Source: Pseudomonas neuropathica (GTDB lineage: Bacteria > Pseudomonadota > Gammaproteobacteria > Pseudomonadales > Pseudomonadaceae). Taken from it: DNA of 64,000 nt. A model generated the notes under the pieces. The model did no database searches. It had not been told where the DNA came from and was given only the letters and a program-made list of their open reading frames with translations. Numbering within the stretch: position 1 is the stretch's first letter; every line of letters starts with the position of its first letter. Shown here in pieces: positions 8,223-18,287 of the stretch. Position numbers and translations under genes: made by a program. The stretch is taken from NCBI RefSeq assembly GCF_015461835.1, contig NZ_JACOPX010000005.1, positions 186,001-250,000 on the forward strand, in the 5' to 3' direction.

Positions 8223-10682
8223 TCAACGGAACGTGCCAGGCGCTTTGAATAACAGCGGTTGCGGTCTGGCGGGCCGACTTTGCAAACTGTCGCAGGTAAA
8301 CAACTGTGGGCGTTCTATAACATAACCCTGAGCGTAATCCACACCAATCTCAAGCAGGGCCTGCTCGATCTGGATTGTTTCAACAAACTCGGCAATTGTC
8401 TTTTTACCCATGACATGCCCGATGTGATTGATCACTTCGACCATTGCGCGGTTAATCGGGTCGTCCAGCATATCCTTTACGAAACTCCCGTCGATCTTCA
8501 GGAAGTCTACAGGCAAATGTTTCAGATAAGCGAATGAAGACATTCCGGCGCAAAAATCATCTAACGAAAAATAGCAACCTAAGCCTTTGAGTTCATTAAT
8601 AAATCTTATTGCACTGCCCAGATTTGAAATTGCACTGGTTTCTGTAATTTCAAAACAAATCATTTCAGGCGGTATTGCGTAGTTAACAAACTGCTCCCGC
8701 AGAAAGTGCAAAAACGCGTCATCTCCTATAGTAATGCCTGACAGATTAATCGCACACATTGCTAAAGGTTGTTGATGTTCCTGGGCAATACATTGAGCAA
8801 TAACCTTGAATACATTCTGAACTACCCAACGATCCAGTTGACTCATCAAACCATAGCGCTCGGCGGCCGGAATGAAACTGTCCGGCAGAATCATCCGCCC
8901 CGCTTCATCGTGCAGACGCAGCAGAATCTCGATGTGCCCACCGTTGTTGTCGCCCGGCTTGAGCGGAGCGATTTCCTGGGCGTACAGACAAAAACGGTTT
9001 TCTTCCAGGGCCATGTGCAAGCGCTGCACCCAGGCCATCTCACCAAAGCGCAGGGACAGTTCGGAATCGTCAGCGTGATAGACCTGCACGCGGTTGCGGC
9101 CCTTTTCCTTGGCCATGTAACAGGCCATATCTGCGGCGCGCAATGAGGCTTCGAGGGTCGTCGGGGTTTGTGCGATATGCACCAGGCCAATGCTCACGGT
9201 GGTCAGGAACGGCCGCCCCTTCCAGACAAAGTGCAGATTCTGCACAGTCTGACGCAGCGCCTCGGCAATCTTTTCCGCCGCGTCCGGCGCGCAGTTCTCC
9301 AGCAAAATGCCGAACTCATCACCACCCAGTCGCGCCAGCGTATCGCCCTCGCGCAATCCGGACTGCAGCAGCGTACAAATGTGCCGCAACAACTCATCGC
9401 CGGCGGCATGGCCGCAGGTGTCGTTGACCAGTTTGAATTGATCAAGATCGAGGAACATCAGCGCATGCCGCCCGGTATGGCGCGTGAGGTTGTGCAGCGC
9501 CTGCTCCAGGCGATATTCGAACTCGCGACGGTTAGCCAGCCCGGTCAGCGCGTCATGGGTGGCCTGCCACGACAGATTGGCGATGTATTGCCGTTCCTGG
9601 GTCATATCGTGCAACACCAGCACCGTGCCACTGACCTTTCCGGCATTACGGATCGGCGCGCCGACCAGGGTCACCGACAATGTCGTGCCATCGAGGCGCT
9701 GGATCAGCTTCGAGTGCTCGCTGCCGCCACTGAGCTTGCCGCTGAGAATGTGCTCGATCAGGGTCAGCCCTTCGGACTGGGCGTTGTCGTCGAGCAGATT
9801 GAACAATGCCGCCAGCGGCAAACCCGCGGCCTGTTCGGCCTTCCAGTGGGTCATGGCTTCAGCGGCCGGGTTCATGTAATCGATCGCGCCACTGACGTCG
9901 GTGGTGATGACGCCATCACCGATCGAATGCAAGGTGACGTGCGCCCGATCCTTCTCCAGTTGCAGCGCCTCGGCAAAGGCATGGCGCTGTTTGAGCAACT
10001 TGTGCGTACGCCACAGGGCCAGCACGATCAGCCCCAGCGCCGTGGCGAGATTGGTCAACAGCAGCAGCCGCAGGATCATCCGCGAGCCTTCGCCTAGCGC
10101 ATCGCTGAAGGCTTTCGCGGCCGGGGTCACGCCATCGTTGATGGCAAAAATGCGTGCTTTCCAACCCTGGATATCGGCGCTGCTGGCGGTGTTTTGCGAA
10201 ATGCTGCGGTGCATCTCCTGCGCCACGTCATCCAGCTCGACCAGATAGGCGTCACCGACCGTCCAGCGGTCAATTGCGGTTTCCAGATAACTGAAATGGC
10301 GGAAGTTGAGGTACAGCCAGATCAGGCTGGAAACATCGTCCGGGTGGTTGCCACCCTTGAGAATGCCTTCGCGCGCCGCGGCCAGATCCGGCGGCTGATG
10401 ATCCAGCGCCAGGCGCAACTGATGCCCGCCTTGCGGCACACCGATCGCAGTGCGGTACTTGAGGAAAATCGCCTCGTCACGGCTGTCGGCGTAGAGATTG
10501 AGGTAGTAAATCGCGTCTTTCTGGCCCTTGGACCAGAGGCTCTCGCCGGCGACGTAACCGCGAACCGCCGAGAGCACGTAAAGACTCACGCCGCCCAATA
10601 ACGCTTGGAACAACACGACGGCAATAAATGGCCAGACGATGCCCAACAACCGTGGCGTTCCGAGAGTCCGCTTTTGCTTCAT
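8223..10682 (-). CDS. Membrane GGDEF/EAL protein with PAS domain
   Basis: An 819-residue inner-membrane cyclic di-GMP protein. Order: membrane segment about 12-40, periplasmic sensor about 41-200, second membrane segment about 205-225, PAS about 245-360, GGDEF about 375-540, EAL about 560-800. The GGDEF core is RLGGDEFGILLEN with an RxxD (REGD) inhibitory site five residues before it. EAL residues look largely retained: EILLR, INLSG, ITET, LDDF, LKIDGSF, AEFVE and AQGY. The loop LDDFCAGMSS differs from the common DDFGTGYSS form. Phosphodiesterase activity is therefore likely. The EAL-coding part, roughly 8330-8850, is visibly more AT-rich than the rest. Confidence 0.9.
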   Translation of the reverse strand: MKQKRTLGTPRLLGIVWPFIAVVLFQALLGGVSLYVLSAVRGYVAGESLWSKGQKDAIYYLNLYADSRDEAIFLKYRTAIGVPQGGHQLRLALDHQPPDLAAAREGILKGGNHPDDVSSLIWLYLNFRHFSYLETAIDRWTVGDAYLVELDDVAQEMHRSISQNTASSADIQGWKARIFAINDGVTPAAKAFSDALGEGSRMILRLLLLTNLATALGLIVLALWRTHKLLKQRHAFAEALQLEKDRAHVTLHSIGDGVITTDVSGAIDYMNPAAEAMTHWKAEQAAGLPLAALFNLLDDNAQSEGLTLIEHILSGKLSGGSEHSKLIQRLDGTTLSVTLVGAPIRNAGKVSGTVLVLHDMTQERQYIANLSWQATHDALTGLANRREFEYRLEQALHNLTRHTGRHALMFLDLDQFKLVNDTCGHAAGDELLRHICTLLQSGLREGDTLARLGGDEFGILLENCAPDAAEKIAEALRQTVQNLHFVWKGRPFLTTVSIGLVHIAQTPTTLEASLRAADMACYMAKEKGRNRVQVYHADDSELSLRFGEMAWVQRLHMALEENRFCLYAQEIAPLKPGDNNGGHIEILLRLHDEAGRMILPDSFIPAAERYGLMSQLDRWVVQNVFKVIAQCIAQEHQQPLAMCAINLSGITIGDDAFLHFLREQFVNYAIPPEMICFEITETSAISNLGSAIRFINELKGLGCYFSLDDFCAGMSSFAYLKHLPVDFLKIDGSFVKDMLDDPINRAMVEVINHIGHVMGKKTIAEFVETIQIEQALLEIGVDYAQGYVIERPQLFTCDSLQSRPARPQPLLFKAPGTFR

Positions 10683-10883
10683 GAGATCCCTTGCGCAAGC
10701 ACTGCCAGATGAACACCGGAAAATCCCGCTCCTGACAGCTCAGCCTAGGCTAATTTTCGCCAAGTCAAAGGGACAGCTCTGCCGTCCTCTAGGTCGATTG
10801 TGCAAATGGCGGGACTGTACGGGCGTTCCGAGTGATTTTACTTAATGCAATTCAAGCACTAAGCGCAGAAACCGGCACGAAAC

Positions 10884-12710
10884 TCAAGGGCGCTGAATCT
10901 GCTGCAGATGACCATAGAGCTTGGCATACAGGCCACCGTCGGCAATCAACTGCTGATGATCGCCATCTTCAGCGACCTGACCGCCATCGAACACCAGCAC
11001 GCGATCAGCCTGTTTCACCGCCGACAGTCGGTGGGCAATGATCAGCGTGGTACGGCCATTGAGGAAGCGCGCCATGGCCTGATGCAGGTTGTACTCGGTG
11101 GCGGCGTCGAGGGCCGAGGTGGCTTCGTCGAGGATCACGACTCTCGGCTCGGCGAGGATCATCCGCGCGATGGCCAGACGTTGCCGCTGCCCGCCGGACA
11201 GGCGCACGCCGGAGCGGCCGACGATACTGTCCAGACCATTGGGCAAGGCGCGGATGGTCGCTTCGAGCTGAGCGATTTCCAGCGCCTGCCAGCACGCCTC
11301 GTCACTGCGGGTGCGGCCCATGGTCAGGTTGGCGCGCACGGTGTCGTTGAACAGCGCCGGGTGCTGCAACACCACCGCGACGTTTTCGCGAACCGTGTCC
11401 AGACCGATTTCCTGCTGGGTCGAACCGCCGAAGCGGATGGTCCCGGACAGTGGTGTATAGAGCCCGAGCAGCAATTGCACGAGGGTACTTTTGCCGCCGC
11501 CACTGGCGCCGACAATCGCGACTTTTTCACCGGGAGCAATCGACAGATTCAGCTGATCCAGCACCAGTTCATCGCCGTAGCCGAAGCTCAGGCCCTGTAC
11601 CTGAATACCTACGGTGTCCCGGCCCTTGAACGGATCGACACCGCCGGGATATTGCGGCTCATCGGCGCGCGCCAGCAGTTCATTGATCCGCGCCAGCGCC
11701 CCGCCCGCCGCGTAATAGGCGTATTGCAGATTGAGCAGTTGTTCGACCGGGCCGATCATGAACCACAGGTAGCTGAACACCGCGAGCATCTGGCCGATCG
11801 ACAGGTCGGAGAACAACACCGTGAGCATCGCCGCCGCGCGGAAGATGTCGATGCCGAACTGGAACAACAAACCGCTGGCGCGGTTGGAAGCGTCGGTTTT
11901 CCACTGCGAGTTGACCGCGTAGTTACGCACTTCCTGCGCCCGCAGGCCGAGCCGCCCGAGGAAGAAACCCTGACGGTTGCCGGCACGGATCTCCTGAATC
12001 GCATCAAGGGTTTCGCTCAACGCCTGGGTGAAGCGCGAGGTGCTGTCGTTCTCGAGCTTCTTCAGGTGTTTGACGCGTTTGCCCAACTGCACCGTGGCGT
12101 AGATCACCAACGGGTTGAACAGCAGAATCAGCAACGCCAGTTTCCAGTGCATCCACATCAGGATGCTCGCGGTGCCGACCAGCGTCAGCATCGCCACCAG
12201 AAAGCGACTGAGGGTTTCGCCGACGAATTTGTCGAGGGTATCCAGATCGGTGACCAGGTGCGTCGTTACTGTGCCGCTACCAAGGCTTTCGTATTCGCCG
12301 AGGGAAATCCGCTTGAGGCGCTCGATCAAACGCACGCGAATACGATAGACGATGTCCTTGGCCAGCCGTGCAAACAGCCGCGACTGCAACACGCCGAAGC
12401 ACAGCGAACTACAACGCAGGGTAAGGGTCACCAGCAACATCAGGCCGATATAGCCCGCCGCTTGCTGCCACATAGTCGGCAGCACATGGTTCATGACTTT
12501 CAGCGCGGCATCGCCATGGCCGAGCAGGACTTCGTCCACCAGCAGCGGCAACAGCAATGGGATCGGCACGCTGCACAGCGTCGCCAGCACAGCCACGCCG
12601 TTGGCGATCCATAGGGATTTTTTGTGAGTGAGTGCCAGTCGCCGGACTTCTGCCCAGCTCAGCCGGTCGACACGCTTTACGGCTGGCGTGTCATCGGCCA
12701 GATCAGACAC
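10884..12710 (-). CDS. ABC exporter, fused permease and ATPase (MsbA-like)
   Basis: A half-transporter of about 608 residues. The N-terminal ABC transmembrane domain (about 30-320) is followed by a nucleotide-binding domain with Walker A GASGGGKST, signature LSGGQRQRLAIARM and Walker B VVILDEATSALD. It should act as a dimeric exporter in the inner membrane; the substrate is unknown. I take GTG at 12710 (VSDLADDTP), which overlaps the stop of the upstream DsbA-like gene by eight bases and implies translational coupling. The frame is open further upstream, but that part would lie inside the DsbA-like gene. It is the last gene of a trhO/DsbA-like/ABC run. Confidence 0.88.
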   Translation of the reverse strand: MSDLADDTPAVKRVDRLSWAEVRRLALTHKKSLWIANGVAVLATLCSVPIPLLLPLLVDEVLLGHGDAALKVMNHVLPTMWQQAAGYIGLMLLVTLTLRCSSLCFGVLQSRLFARLAKDIVYRIRVRLIERLKRISLGEYESLGSGTVTTHLVTDLDTLDKFVGETLSRFLVAMLTLVGTASILMWMHWKLALLILLFNPLVIYATVQLGKRVKHLKKLENDSTSRFTQALSETLDAIQEIRAGNRQGFFLGRLGLRAQEVRNYAVNSQWKTDASNRASGLLFQFGIDIFRAAAMLTVLFSDLSIGQMLAVFSYLWFMIGPVEQLLNLQYAYYAAGGALARINELLARADEPQYPGGVDPFKGRDTVGIQVQGLSFGYGDELVLDQLNLSIAPGEKVAIVGASGGGKSTLVQLLLGLYTPLSGTIRFGGSTQQEIGLDTVRENVAVVLQHPALFNDTVRANLTMGRTRSDEACWQALEIAQLEATIRALPNGLDSIVGRSGVRLSGGQRQRLAIARMILAEPRVVILDEATSALDAATEYNLHQAMARFLNGRTTLIIAHRLSAVKQADRVLVFDGGQVAEDGDHQQLIADGGLYAKLYGHLQQIQRP

Positions 12711-13338
12711 AGGCCGCGCGTTCCAGCCAGCGGCCGAGCAATGGCGACAGTTCGCTGAGCGGTTGATAGCCATTGGTCAGCAGCGCCAGTTGGCCATTGC
12801 GCTCGGCGAGCAGGGTCGGAAAACCGGCGATGCCCAGATCCTGCACCCAGCTGAAATCAGCCTGAGTCGCTTTGTGCTGATCGGCATGATCGAACAACGC
12901 CGCGAACTCGATGCGCGGCACGCCGGCCTGCTCCGCCAACTCGACCAGAACGCTGGCCTGGGTGACATCGCGGCCTTCAGCGTAAAACGCCTGCTGGATC
13001 AGTCTGACCAGTGTCCACGCGCAATCCGGCGCCAGACTGCGCGCCGTGACGATCGCCCGACAGGCGGGCTCGGTGTCGTAGACAAAACCGTCAGGTAACG
13101 CACCTTCAAACTTGAACGGTTGACCGGTGGCCTCGGTGACCGCTTGCCAATGCTCAAGAATGTAGCGACGCGTGGTCGGCTCCAGCGCCGAGCCGCTGCC
13201 GGTGCGCAAACCACCGACCACCAGATGCAACTCCACCCCGGCTGCTTGCGCCTGCTCGACCAATGCCTTGGCCACCGGAGCAAAACCCCAGCACCACGAA
13301 CACATCGGATCCATCACATAGAGCAGGCGCGCAGACAT
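12703..13338 (-). CDS. DsbA family protein (FrnE-like thioredoxin fold)
   Basis: A 211-residue thioredoxin-fold protein with an insertion, as in the DsbA/FrnE clan. The redox motif is C13-S-W-C16 in DPMCSWCWGF, and the cis-proline loop is GFPTL near residue 175. There is no signal peptide, so it probably acts in the cytoplasm. It begins two bases after the trhO stop and overlaps the downstream ABC exporter by eight bases, so the three are one transcription unit. The substrate is unknown. Confidence 0.85.
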   Translation of the reverse strand: MSARLLYVMDPMCSWCWGFAPVAKALVEQAQAAGVELHLVVGGLRTGSGSALEPTTRRYILEHWQAVTEATGQPFKFEGALPDGFVYDTEPACRAIVTARSLAPDCAWTLVRLIQQAFYAEGRDVTQASVLVELAEQAGVPRIEFAALFDHADQHKATQADFSWVQDLGIAGFPTLLAERNGQLALLTNGYQPLSELSPLLGRWLERAACV

Positions 13339-13340
13339 GG

Positions 13341-14282
13341 TTAAGCCTCGGTGGATGCTTGCTTGTAGTTGTAGCCGATCGGGTGCGGCTGGTTACGCGC
13401 CTTGGCCAGTTCGATCTGCTTCTGCCGGTCGATGGCGCTGCGGCGGGTTTTCTCGCTCAACGTGTCCCAGCAATGCGGGCAGCTGACGCCAGCCACGTAA
13501 TGCTCGCTGGTACGATCTTCAACACTGACCGGTGTGCGGCAGGCATGACATTGATCGTAGTCGCCTTCGCTGAGGTCGTGACGCACGGTCACACGGTTGT
13601 CGAACACGAAGCAGTCGCCCTGCCACTTGGTTTCTTCCTGCGGCACCTCTTCGAGGTACTTCAGGATGCCACCCTTGAGGTGGTAAACCTCTTCGAAACC
13701 CTCGCCGAGCATGTAGCTCGAAGCTTTCTCGCAGCGAATGCCACCGGTGCAGAACATGGCGACCTTCTTGTGCACGGCCGGGTCGAAGTGTTCTTTGATG
13801 TAGTCGGGGAATTCGCGAAAACTGGTGGTTTTCGGATCGATGGCGCCTTCGAAAGTGCCGATCGATACCTCGTAATCGTTACGGGTGTCGATCAACAGCA
13901 CTTCCGGGTCGCTGATCAACGCGTTCCAGTCTTGCGGATCAACGTAGGTGCCGACCTTTTTGTTCGGATCAACGCCTTCGACACCGAGGGTGACGATCTC
14001 TTTTTTCAGTTTGACCTTGGTGCGATAGAACGGCTGCTCGTCGCAGTACGACTCTTTGTGATCGATGTCGATCATGCGCGGGTCGTTCTTGAGCCAGGCG
14101 AGCAGACCGTCAATGCCTTCGCGAGTACCGGATACCGTGCCGTTGATGCCTTCTTCGGCGATCAGCAGGGTGCCTTTGATCTGGTTGTCGACCATCGCTT
14201 GCAGCAGCGGCTCGCGCAGGTTGACGTAATCTTCGAGGGTGACGAACTTATACAGTGCCGCCACGACAATCGGTTGTGTCAT
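13341..14282 (-). CDS. trhO: tRNA uridine(34) hydroxylase TrhO, rhodanese family
   Basis: A 313-residue protein of the YceA/TrhO family, which hydroxylates U34 of certain tRNAs in an oxygen-dependent way. A ferredoxin-like N-terminal part (about 1-110, with [14 protein letters not shown]) is followed by a rhodanese domain whose active loop is C178-TGGIRC184-EK. The C-terminal tail has two cysteine pairs (CHAC and CPHC) that could bind zinc. The gene leads a tightly packed run with the DsbA-like and ABC exporter genes. The length is that of the family. Confidence 0.94.
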   Translation of the reverse strand: MTQPIVVAALYKFVTLEDYVNLREPLLQAMVDNQIKGTLLIAEEGINGTVSGTREGIDGLLAWLKNDPRMIDIDHKESYCDEQPFYRTKVKLKKEIVTLGVEGVDPNKKVGTYVDPQDWNALISDPEVLLIDTRNDYEVSIGTFEGAIDPKTTSFREFPDYIKEHFDPAVHKKVAMFCTGGIRCEKASSYMLGEGFEEVYHLKGGILKYLEEVPQEETKWQGDCFVFDNRVTVRHDLSEGDYDQCHACRTPVSVEDRTSEHYVAGVSCPHCWDTLSEKTRRSAIDRQKQIELAKARNQPHPIGYNYKQASTEA

Positions 14283-14328
14283 GGGTATTTCTCCAGGTGG
14301 CTACCCTCGCAAAGGGTGAACCGGATTC

Positions 14329-14360
14329 AAAAAAAAACGCGCCGGGTGAGCGGCGCGTTG
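14329..14360 (-). terminator. Rho-independent terminator downstream of bolA
   Basis: On the minus strand the hairpin AACGCGCCG-CTCAC-CGGCGCGTT is followed by a run of T. It lies past the bolA stop and before trhO, separating the two transcription units. Confidence 0.8.
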
Positions 14361-14384
14361 CGGATTCTAGCAAAAAACCGAAGC

Positions 14385-14684
14385 TTAATGCTTACTGCCG
14401 CCAGCACAGGTCGGCGATGCCGGAGCGGCGCCGATCTCTGCCCATTCCTGCGGGGTGTAGGTGTGCAGCGCCAACGCATGGAACTCGCCCATCAGCTCAC
14501 CGAGCGTGCCGTAGACTTTCTGGTGGCGTTTGACCCGGTTCAGGCCGTCGAACTGCGCGCTGACCACCACTGCCTTGAAGTGCGTCTGCAACCCGCGACT
14601 GTGCATGTGGCTTTCGTCCAGCACTTGCAGGTGCTCAGGCTGAAGCAGGGCCAGCGTCGATTCGATGCGTTGTTGCATGGTCAT
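14385..14684 (-). CDS. bolA: BolA family protein
   Basis: A 99-residue BolA/IbaG-type protein. The fold motifs DESHMHSRGLQTHFKAVVVS and VKRHQKVYGTL are present, including the conserved histidines that bind Fe-S clusters together with monothiol glutaredoxins. BolA proteins act in stress-related morphology and iron-sulfur handling. I take ATG 14684, which has GGAG six bases upstream; a GTG precedes it directly and an ATG two codons later is possible. It lies 12 bases after the DUF2059 gene and is probably cotranscribed with it. Confidence 0.9.
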   Translation of the reverse strand: MTMQQRIESTLALLQPEHLQVLDESHMHSRGLQTHFKAVVVSAQFDGLNRVKRHQKVYGTLGELMGEFHALALHTYTPQEWAEIGAAPASPTCAGGSKH

Positions 14685-14696
14685 CACGAACTCCGC

Positions 14697-15218
14697 TTAC
14701 TTCTTCTTGGCCGGCGCAGCAGCGCCTTTCGGGTCCAGCTCTTTGGTCATGTCGTCGAGCAGCTTGTTGACGACAGGCACGGCGCTTTCCAGTTTGGCCT
14801 GGGTCATCTGGGCCGATTGCTGGGTCAGCTGCGGCATTTTTTCCAGGACTTTCTTGCCCAGTGGCGACTGGTAGAACGCGACCAGGTCTTTCAGCTCGGA
14901 TTCGCTGAAGTTGCTGGTGTAAAGCTTGACCATGTCAGGCTTGAGCTTGTTCCAGCCGATGGCCTGGTCCAGGGCGGCGTTGGCCTTGGCCTGGTAGGTT
15001 TCCAGTACGGCTTTCTTGGCTTCCGGGGCTTTGGTCTGTTCAAAACGCTGAGCGAACATTTGCTGCACTTGCATGTACACCGGAGTGCCCAGCTTGTCAG
15101 CGTGCGCCAGGGTCAGGAAAGCTTCAGCACTGGCGTTGTGGCTGGCGGTATCGGCAAGCACCTGGCCGCTGGCGCAAACCAGTGCAACCGCGGTGCAGAT
15201 GGCACGAAGACGAGTCAT
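14697..15218 (-). CDS. DUF2059 domain-containing exported protein
   Basis: A 173-residue protein with a clear Sec signal peptide (MTRLRAICTAVALVCASGQV, cleavage after about residue 22 at VLA-D). The mature part has the DUF2059 signature region LYTSNFSESELKDLVAFYQS followed by GKKVLEKMP. The C-terminus is rich in Ala, Pro and Lys. The function of DUF2059 is not established. It is upstream of bolA in the same orientation. Confidence 0.88.
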   Translation of the reverse strand: MTRLRAICTAVALVCASGQVLADTASHNASAEAFLTLAHADKLGTPVYMQVQQMFAQRFEQTKAPEAKKAVLETYQAKANAALDQAIGWNKLKPDMVKLYTSNFSESELKDLVAFYQSPLGKKVLEKMPQLTQQSAQMTQAKLESAVPVVNKLLDDMTKELDPKGAAAPAKKK

Positions 15219-15412
15219 CGAGTTTCCTTTTCAGCTAGGCGAGGTAAAACCCCAAGGGCGACCATTCTGCGCCTAAAAAACCTCGTGGCTCAACCCCCCG
15301 AGCCTTGCCGTGCTTGATTGGCGGGGTTTTACCGGTCAACAATCGGTTCGAGGGAACCACCACGGCCGATGCCGGCCTAAACTGCGCAAACAGACCAACA
15401 GGAGTGTGCACG

Positions 15413-16807
15413 ATGAGCCGTATCGAAACCGACAGCCTGGGCCAGATCGAAGTCCCGGACGACGCCTACTGGGGTGCTCAGACGCAACGCTCGCTGATCA
15501 ACTTCGCCATTGGTCAGGAACGCATGCCGCTGCCGGTACTGCACGCTCTGGCCCTGATCAAGAAAGCCGCTGCACGGGTCAACGACCGTAACGGCGATTT
15601 GCCCGCCGACATCGCCCGCCTGATCGAACAGGCTGCCGACGAAGTGCTCGACGGCCAGCACGACGACCAGTTTCCGCTGGTGGTCTGGCAGACCGGCAGC
15701 GGCACGCAGAGCAACATGAACGTCAACGAAGTCATCGCCGGGCGCGCCAACGAGCTGGCCGGCAATCCGCGCGGCGGCAAGACGCCGGTGCACCCGAACG
15801 ATCACGTCAACCGCTCGCAAAGCTCCAACGACTGCTTCCCCACCGCCATGAGCATTGCCACCGCGCAGGCCGTGCAGGAACAACTGCTGCCGGCGATCGC
15901 CGAGTTGTCCGGTGGTCTTGCAGAACTGGCGGCGCGGCACATGAAACTGGTGAAGACCGGGCGTACGCACATGATGGACGCGACGCCGATCACCTTTGGC
16001 CAGGAGCTTTCCGGTTTTATCGCGCAGCTGGATTACGCCGAACGCGCAATCCGCGCTGCGTTGCCAGCCGTGTGTGAACTGGCTCAGGGCGGCACCGCAG
16101 TGGGCACCGGGCTGAATTCGCCGCATGGTTTTGGTGAGGCGATTGCTGCAGAACTGGCGGCCCTGTCCGGCCTGCCCTTCGTCACCGCGCCGAACAAGTT
16201 CGCCGCCCTCGCCGGCCACGAACCACTGACCAGCCTGTCCGGCGCGCTGAAAACCCTCGCTGTGGCGCTGATGAAAATCGCCAATGACCTGCGCCTGCTC
16301 GGCTCCGGCCCACGCGCAGGTTTTGCCGAAGTGCGGCTGCCGGCAAATGAGCCAGGCAGCTCGATCATGCCGGGCAAGGTCAACCCGACCCAGTGCGAAG
16401 CGCTGTCGATGCTCGCCTGTCAGGTGCTAGGCAACGACGTGACCATCGGCATTGCCGCGAGTCAGGGTCACTTGCAGTTGAACGTGTTCAAACCGGTGAT
16501 CATCCACAATCTGCTGCAATCGATTCGTCTGCTTGCCGATGGCTGCAGTAACTTCCAGCAGCACTGCATCGCCGGGCTGGAGCCGGACGCCGAGGTCATG
16601 GCCAGGCATCTGGAACGTGGGCTGATGCTGGTGACGGCACTGAATCCGCACATTGGTTATGACAAGTCGGCGGAGATTGCCAAGAAGGCTTACAGCGAAG
16701 GGCTGACCTTGCGTGAGGCGGCGTTGGCGTTGGGCTATCTGACCGATGAAGAGTTTGATGCGTGGGTGCGGCCGAAGAATATGATTGAGGCAGGCGCCAA
16801 GGGCTGA
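15413..16807 (+). CDS. fumC: Class II fumarate hydratase
   Basis: A 464-residue fumarase, which interconverts fumarate and malate in the TCA cycle without an iron-sulfur cluster. It starts [20 protein letters not shown]. It has the [13 protein letters not shown] region, [12 protein letters not shown] and the superfamily signature [18 protein letters not shown] 15413 has AGGAG about nine bases upstream; the open frame extends further but lacks a site. No sodA is next to it, unlike the iron-regulated fumC-sodA operon known in pseudomonads, so this is probably the other class II copy. Confidence 0.96.
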   Translation: MSRIETDSLGQIEVPDDAYWGAQTQRSLINFAIGQERMPLPVLHALALIKKAAARVNDRNGDLPADIARLIEQAADEVLDGQHDDQFPLVVWQTGSGTQSNMNVNEVIAGRANELAGNPRGGKTPVHPNDHVNRSQSSNDCFPTAMSIATAQAVQEQLLPAIAELSGGLAELAARHMKLVKTGRTHMMDATPITFGQELSGFIAQLDYAERAIRAALPAVCELAQGGTAVGTGLNSPHGFGEAIAAELAALSGLPFVTAPNKFAALAGHEPLTSLSGALKTLAVALMKIANDLRLLGSGPRAGFAEVRLPANEPGSSIMPGKVNPTQCEALSMLACQVLGNDVTIGIAASQGHLQLNVFKPVIIHNLLQSIRLLADGCSNFQQHCIAGLEPDAEVMARHLERGLMLVTALNPHIGYDKSAEIAKKAYSEGLTLREAALALGYLTDEEFDAWVRPKNMIEAGAKG

Positions 16808-16830
16808 GATGTGTAGCGTTTCTTAGTAAG

Positions 16831-16900
16831 TCATCGCGAGCAGGCTCACTCCTACAGGGGGAATGCGTTCCAAATGTAGGAGTGAGCCTGCTCGCGATGG
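16831..16900. repeat. REPIN-type inverted repeat, TGTAGGAGTGAGC family
   Basis: Arms at 16831-16856 and 16875-16900 surround a loop containing GAATGCGTTCC. The same loop core recurs at 18288-18356 and 28394-28464. Confidence 0.88.
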
Positions 16901-16911
16901 CCCTGACGCGG

Positions 16912-17871
16912 TTAGCCTGCTGCCATCTTCATCCGCCGCGCCTTGAGCCCGGCAATCAACGAAGGCCCCAACGCCACCAGCGCCGAGCCCAGCACCACCA
17001 GCACCGCGCCGCCATAACCCAACCCGTTGATCTGCTCGGCATGCACATATTCGGGCCAGATCCCCGCCGCGATCGCCACTGCACCGAACGTCACCAACGG
17101 CGTAATCGCCAACGTCGCACTGACCCGCGACGCCTCCCAATGCGCCAGCGCTTCAGCAAACGCGCCATAGGCAATCAACGTGTTCATGCAGCACGCCAGC
17201 AGCAGCCAGCCCTGCAGCGGACTCAGGTTAAGCGCTTCGAGCGGGTGCACCCACGGCGTCAGCAACAGTGCGCAGAACAGGTAGATCACCATCATCACCT
17301 GCAACGAATTCCATACCGTCAGCAATTGCTTCTGGCCCAGCGCATAGAAGGTCCACACCGTCGACGCCAACAGCACCAGCAACACGCCTGCGGTGTAATC
17401 CGACAACGAGGTCAATAACTCCGCCAGGCGCTGATTGAAAAACAGTACAAACCCGATCAACAGCACCGCCAGACCAATTCCCTGACCAATACTGAAACGC
17501 TCCTTGAACACAAACAGACTGGCGATCAACAACATGATCGGGCCCATCTGCACCACCAGTTGCGCAGTGCCGGGGCTGAGCAGATTGAGCCCCATCAGGT
17601 ACAACACATAGTTGCCGACCAGCCCGAGTACCGCCATCAGCACCAGCCAGCCACCCTTGGGCCCCAGCACTTTGCGACTGGGCAGACGTTTCACCGCCGT
17701 CAGATAGACGAACAGACAACCACCGGAAACCAACAGACGAAACCAGGTCACTGTGACCGGGTCCATCACCAGCAGCACCTGTTTGAGTTTGATCGGCAGG
17801 ATGCCCCACAGAAACGCGGTCAGCAGCGCCAGGAACAAGCCGTACACCCAGCGACCCGATGAAATGTGCAT
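16912..17871 (-). CDS. EamA family transporter
   Basis: A 319-residue inner-membrane protein with about ten hydrophobic segments in two EamA repeats, as in the drug/metabolite transporter superfamily (RarD-like members). Typical features are the helix-rich start (YGLFLALLTAFLWGILPI) and the paired helices ending GFVLFFNQRLAEL. The substrate cannot be told. I take ATG 17871 (MHISSGRW), which has GGGG upstream; a TTG eight codons earlier is the alternative. REPINs lie on its downstream side. Confidence 0.87.
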   Translation of the reverse strand: MHISSGRWVYGLFLALLTAFLWGILPIKLKQVLLVMDPVTVTWFRLLVSGGCLFVYLTAVKRLPSRKVLGPKGGWLVLMAVLGLVGNYVLYLMGLNLLSPGTAQLVVQMGPIMLLIASLFVFKERFSIGQGIGLAVLLIGFVLFFNQRLAELLTSLSDYTAGVLLVLLASTVWTFYALGQKQLLTVWNSLQVMMVIYLFCALLLTPWVHPLEALNLSPLQGWLLLACCMNTLIAYGAFAEALAHWEASRVSATLAITPLVTFGAVAIAAGIWPEYVHAEQINGLGYGGAVLVVLGSALVALGPSLIAGLKARRMKMAAG

Positions 17872-18081
17872 GGAAACCCCAAAGCCTGCTGACAAGTGCG
17901 CTCATTCTAGGCGCGCCGCCGATCACGACACAGGGACAGTTAAGGCCAGGACGCGAATGAAACTGTGCAGGTCGCAGCATTAAATTGACGTCGCGCCGTT
18001 GATCGGCTGGCCGGGCGCGTTAAGTGCTTCAGGCATAAGCTCATTGGATCCCTTCCAGCGCACCAGCAAAGGAGACCGATC

Positions 18082-18285
18082 ATGTTAGCAATGCGCGCGC
18101 AGGACAGCGCCCCCGCCACACACTTTCGCAGCGATCGCTTGTGCCGGGTCAATGGCGAACTGTTTTTCAGCACTCGGGAAAATACCCTTGAGGGGCCGTT
18201 CGACAGTCCCGAAAAGGCTGAGCAGGAAATAAAGGCGTATATCGCGCGGATGCAGCTACAGGATTCCAACCGGACAACCGGTTGA
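18082..18285 (+). CDS. Small conserved protein, DUF6316-like
   Basis: A 67-residue protein (starts MLAMRAQDSAPATHFRSDRL) with central RVNGELFFSTRENTLEGPF and PEKAEQEIKAYI. It resembles the short DUF6316 proteins found widely in Pseudomonas. An AAAGGAG site precedes the ATG by about seven bases, which supports it being real. No function is known. It lies alone between divergent EamA and convergent thiolase genes. Confidence 0.75.
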   Translation: MLAMRAQDSAPATHFRSDRLCRVNGELFFSTRENTLEGPFDSPEKAEQEIKAYIARMQLQDSNRTTG

Positions 18286-18287
18286 TG

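Noticed and set aside
9168..15317. Long plus-strand open frames (for example 9168-10097, 10908-12614, 13263-15317)
   Set aside because: They lie opposite genes with clear domains (GGDEF/EAL, ABC exporter, trhO). Their translations are the His/Arg/Gln-rich type produced by antisense of GC-rich codons.
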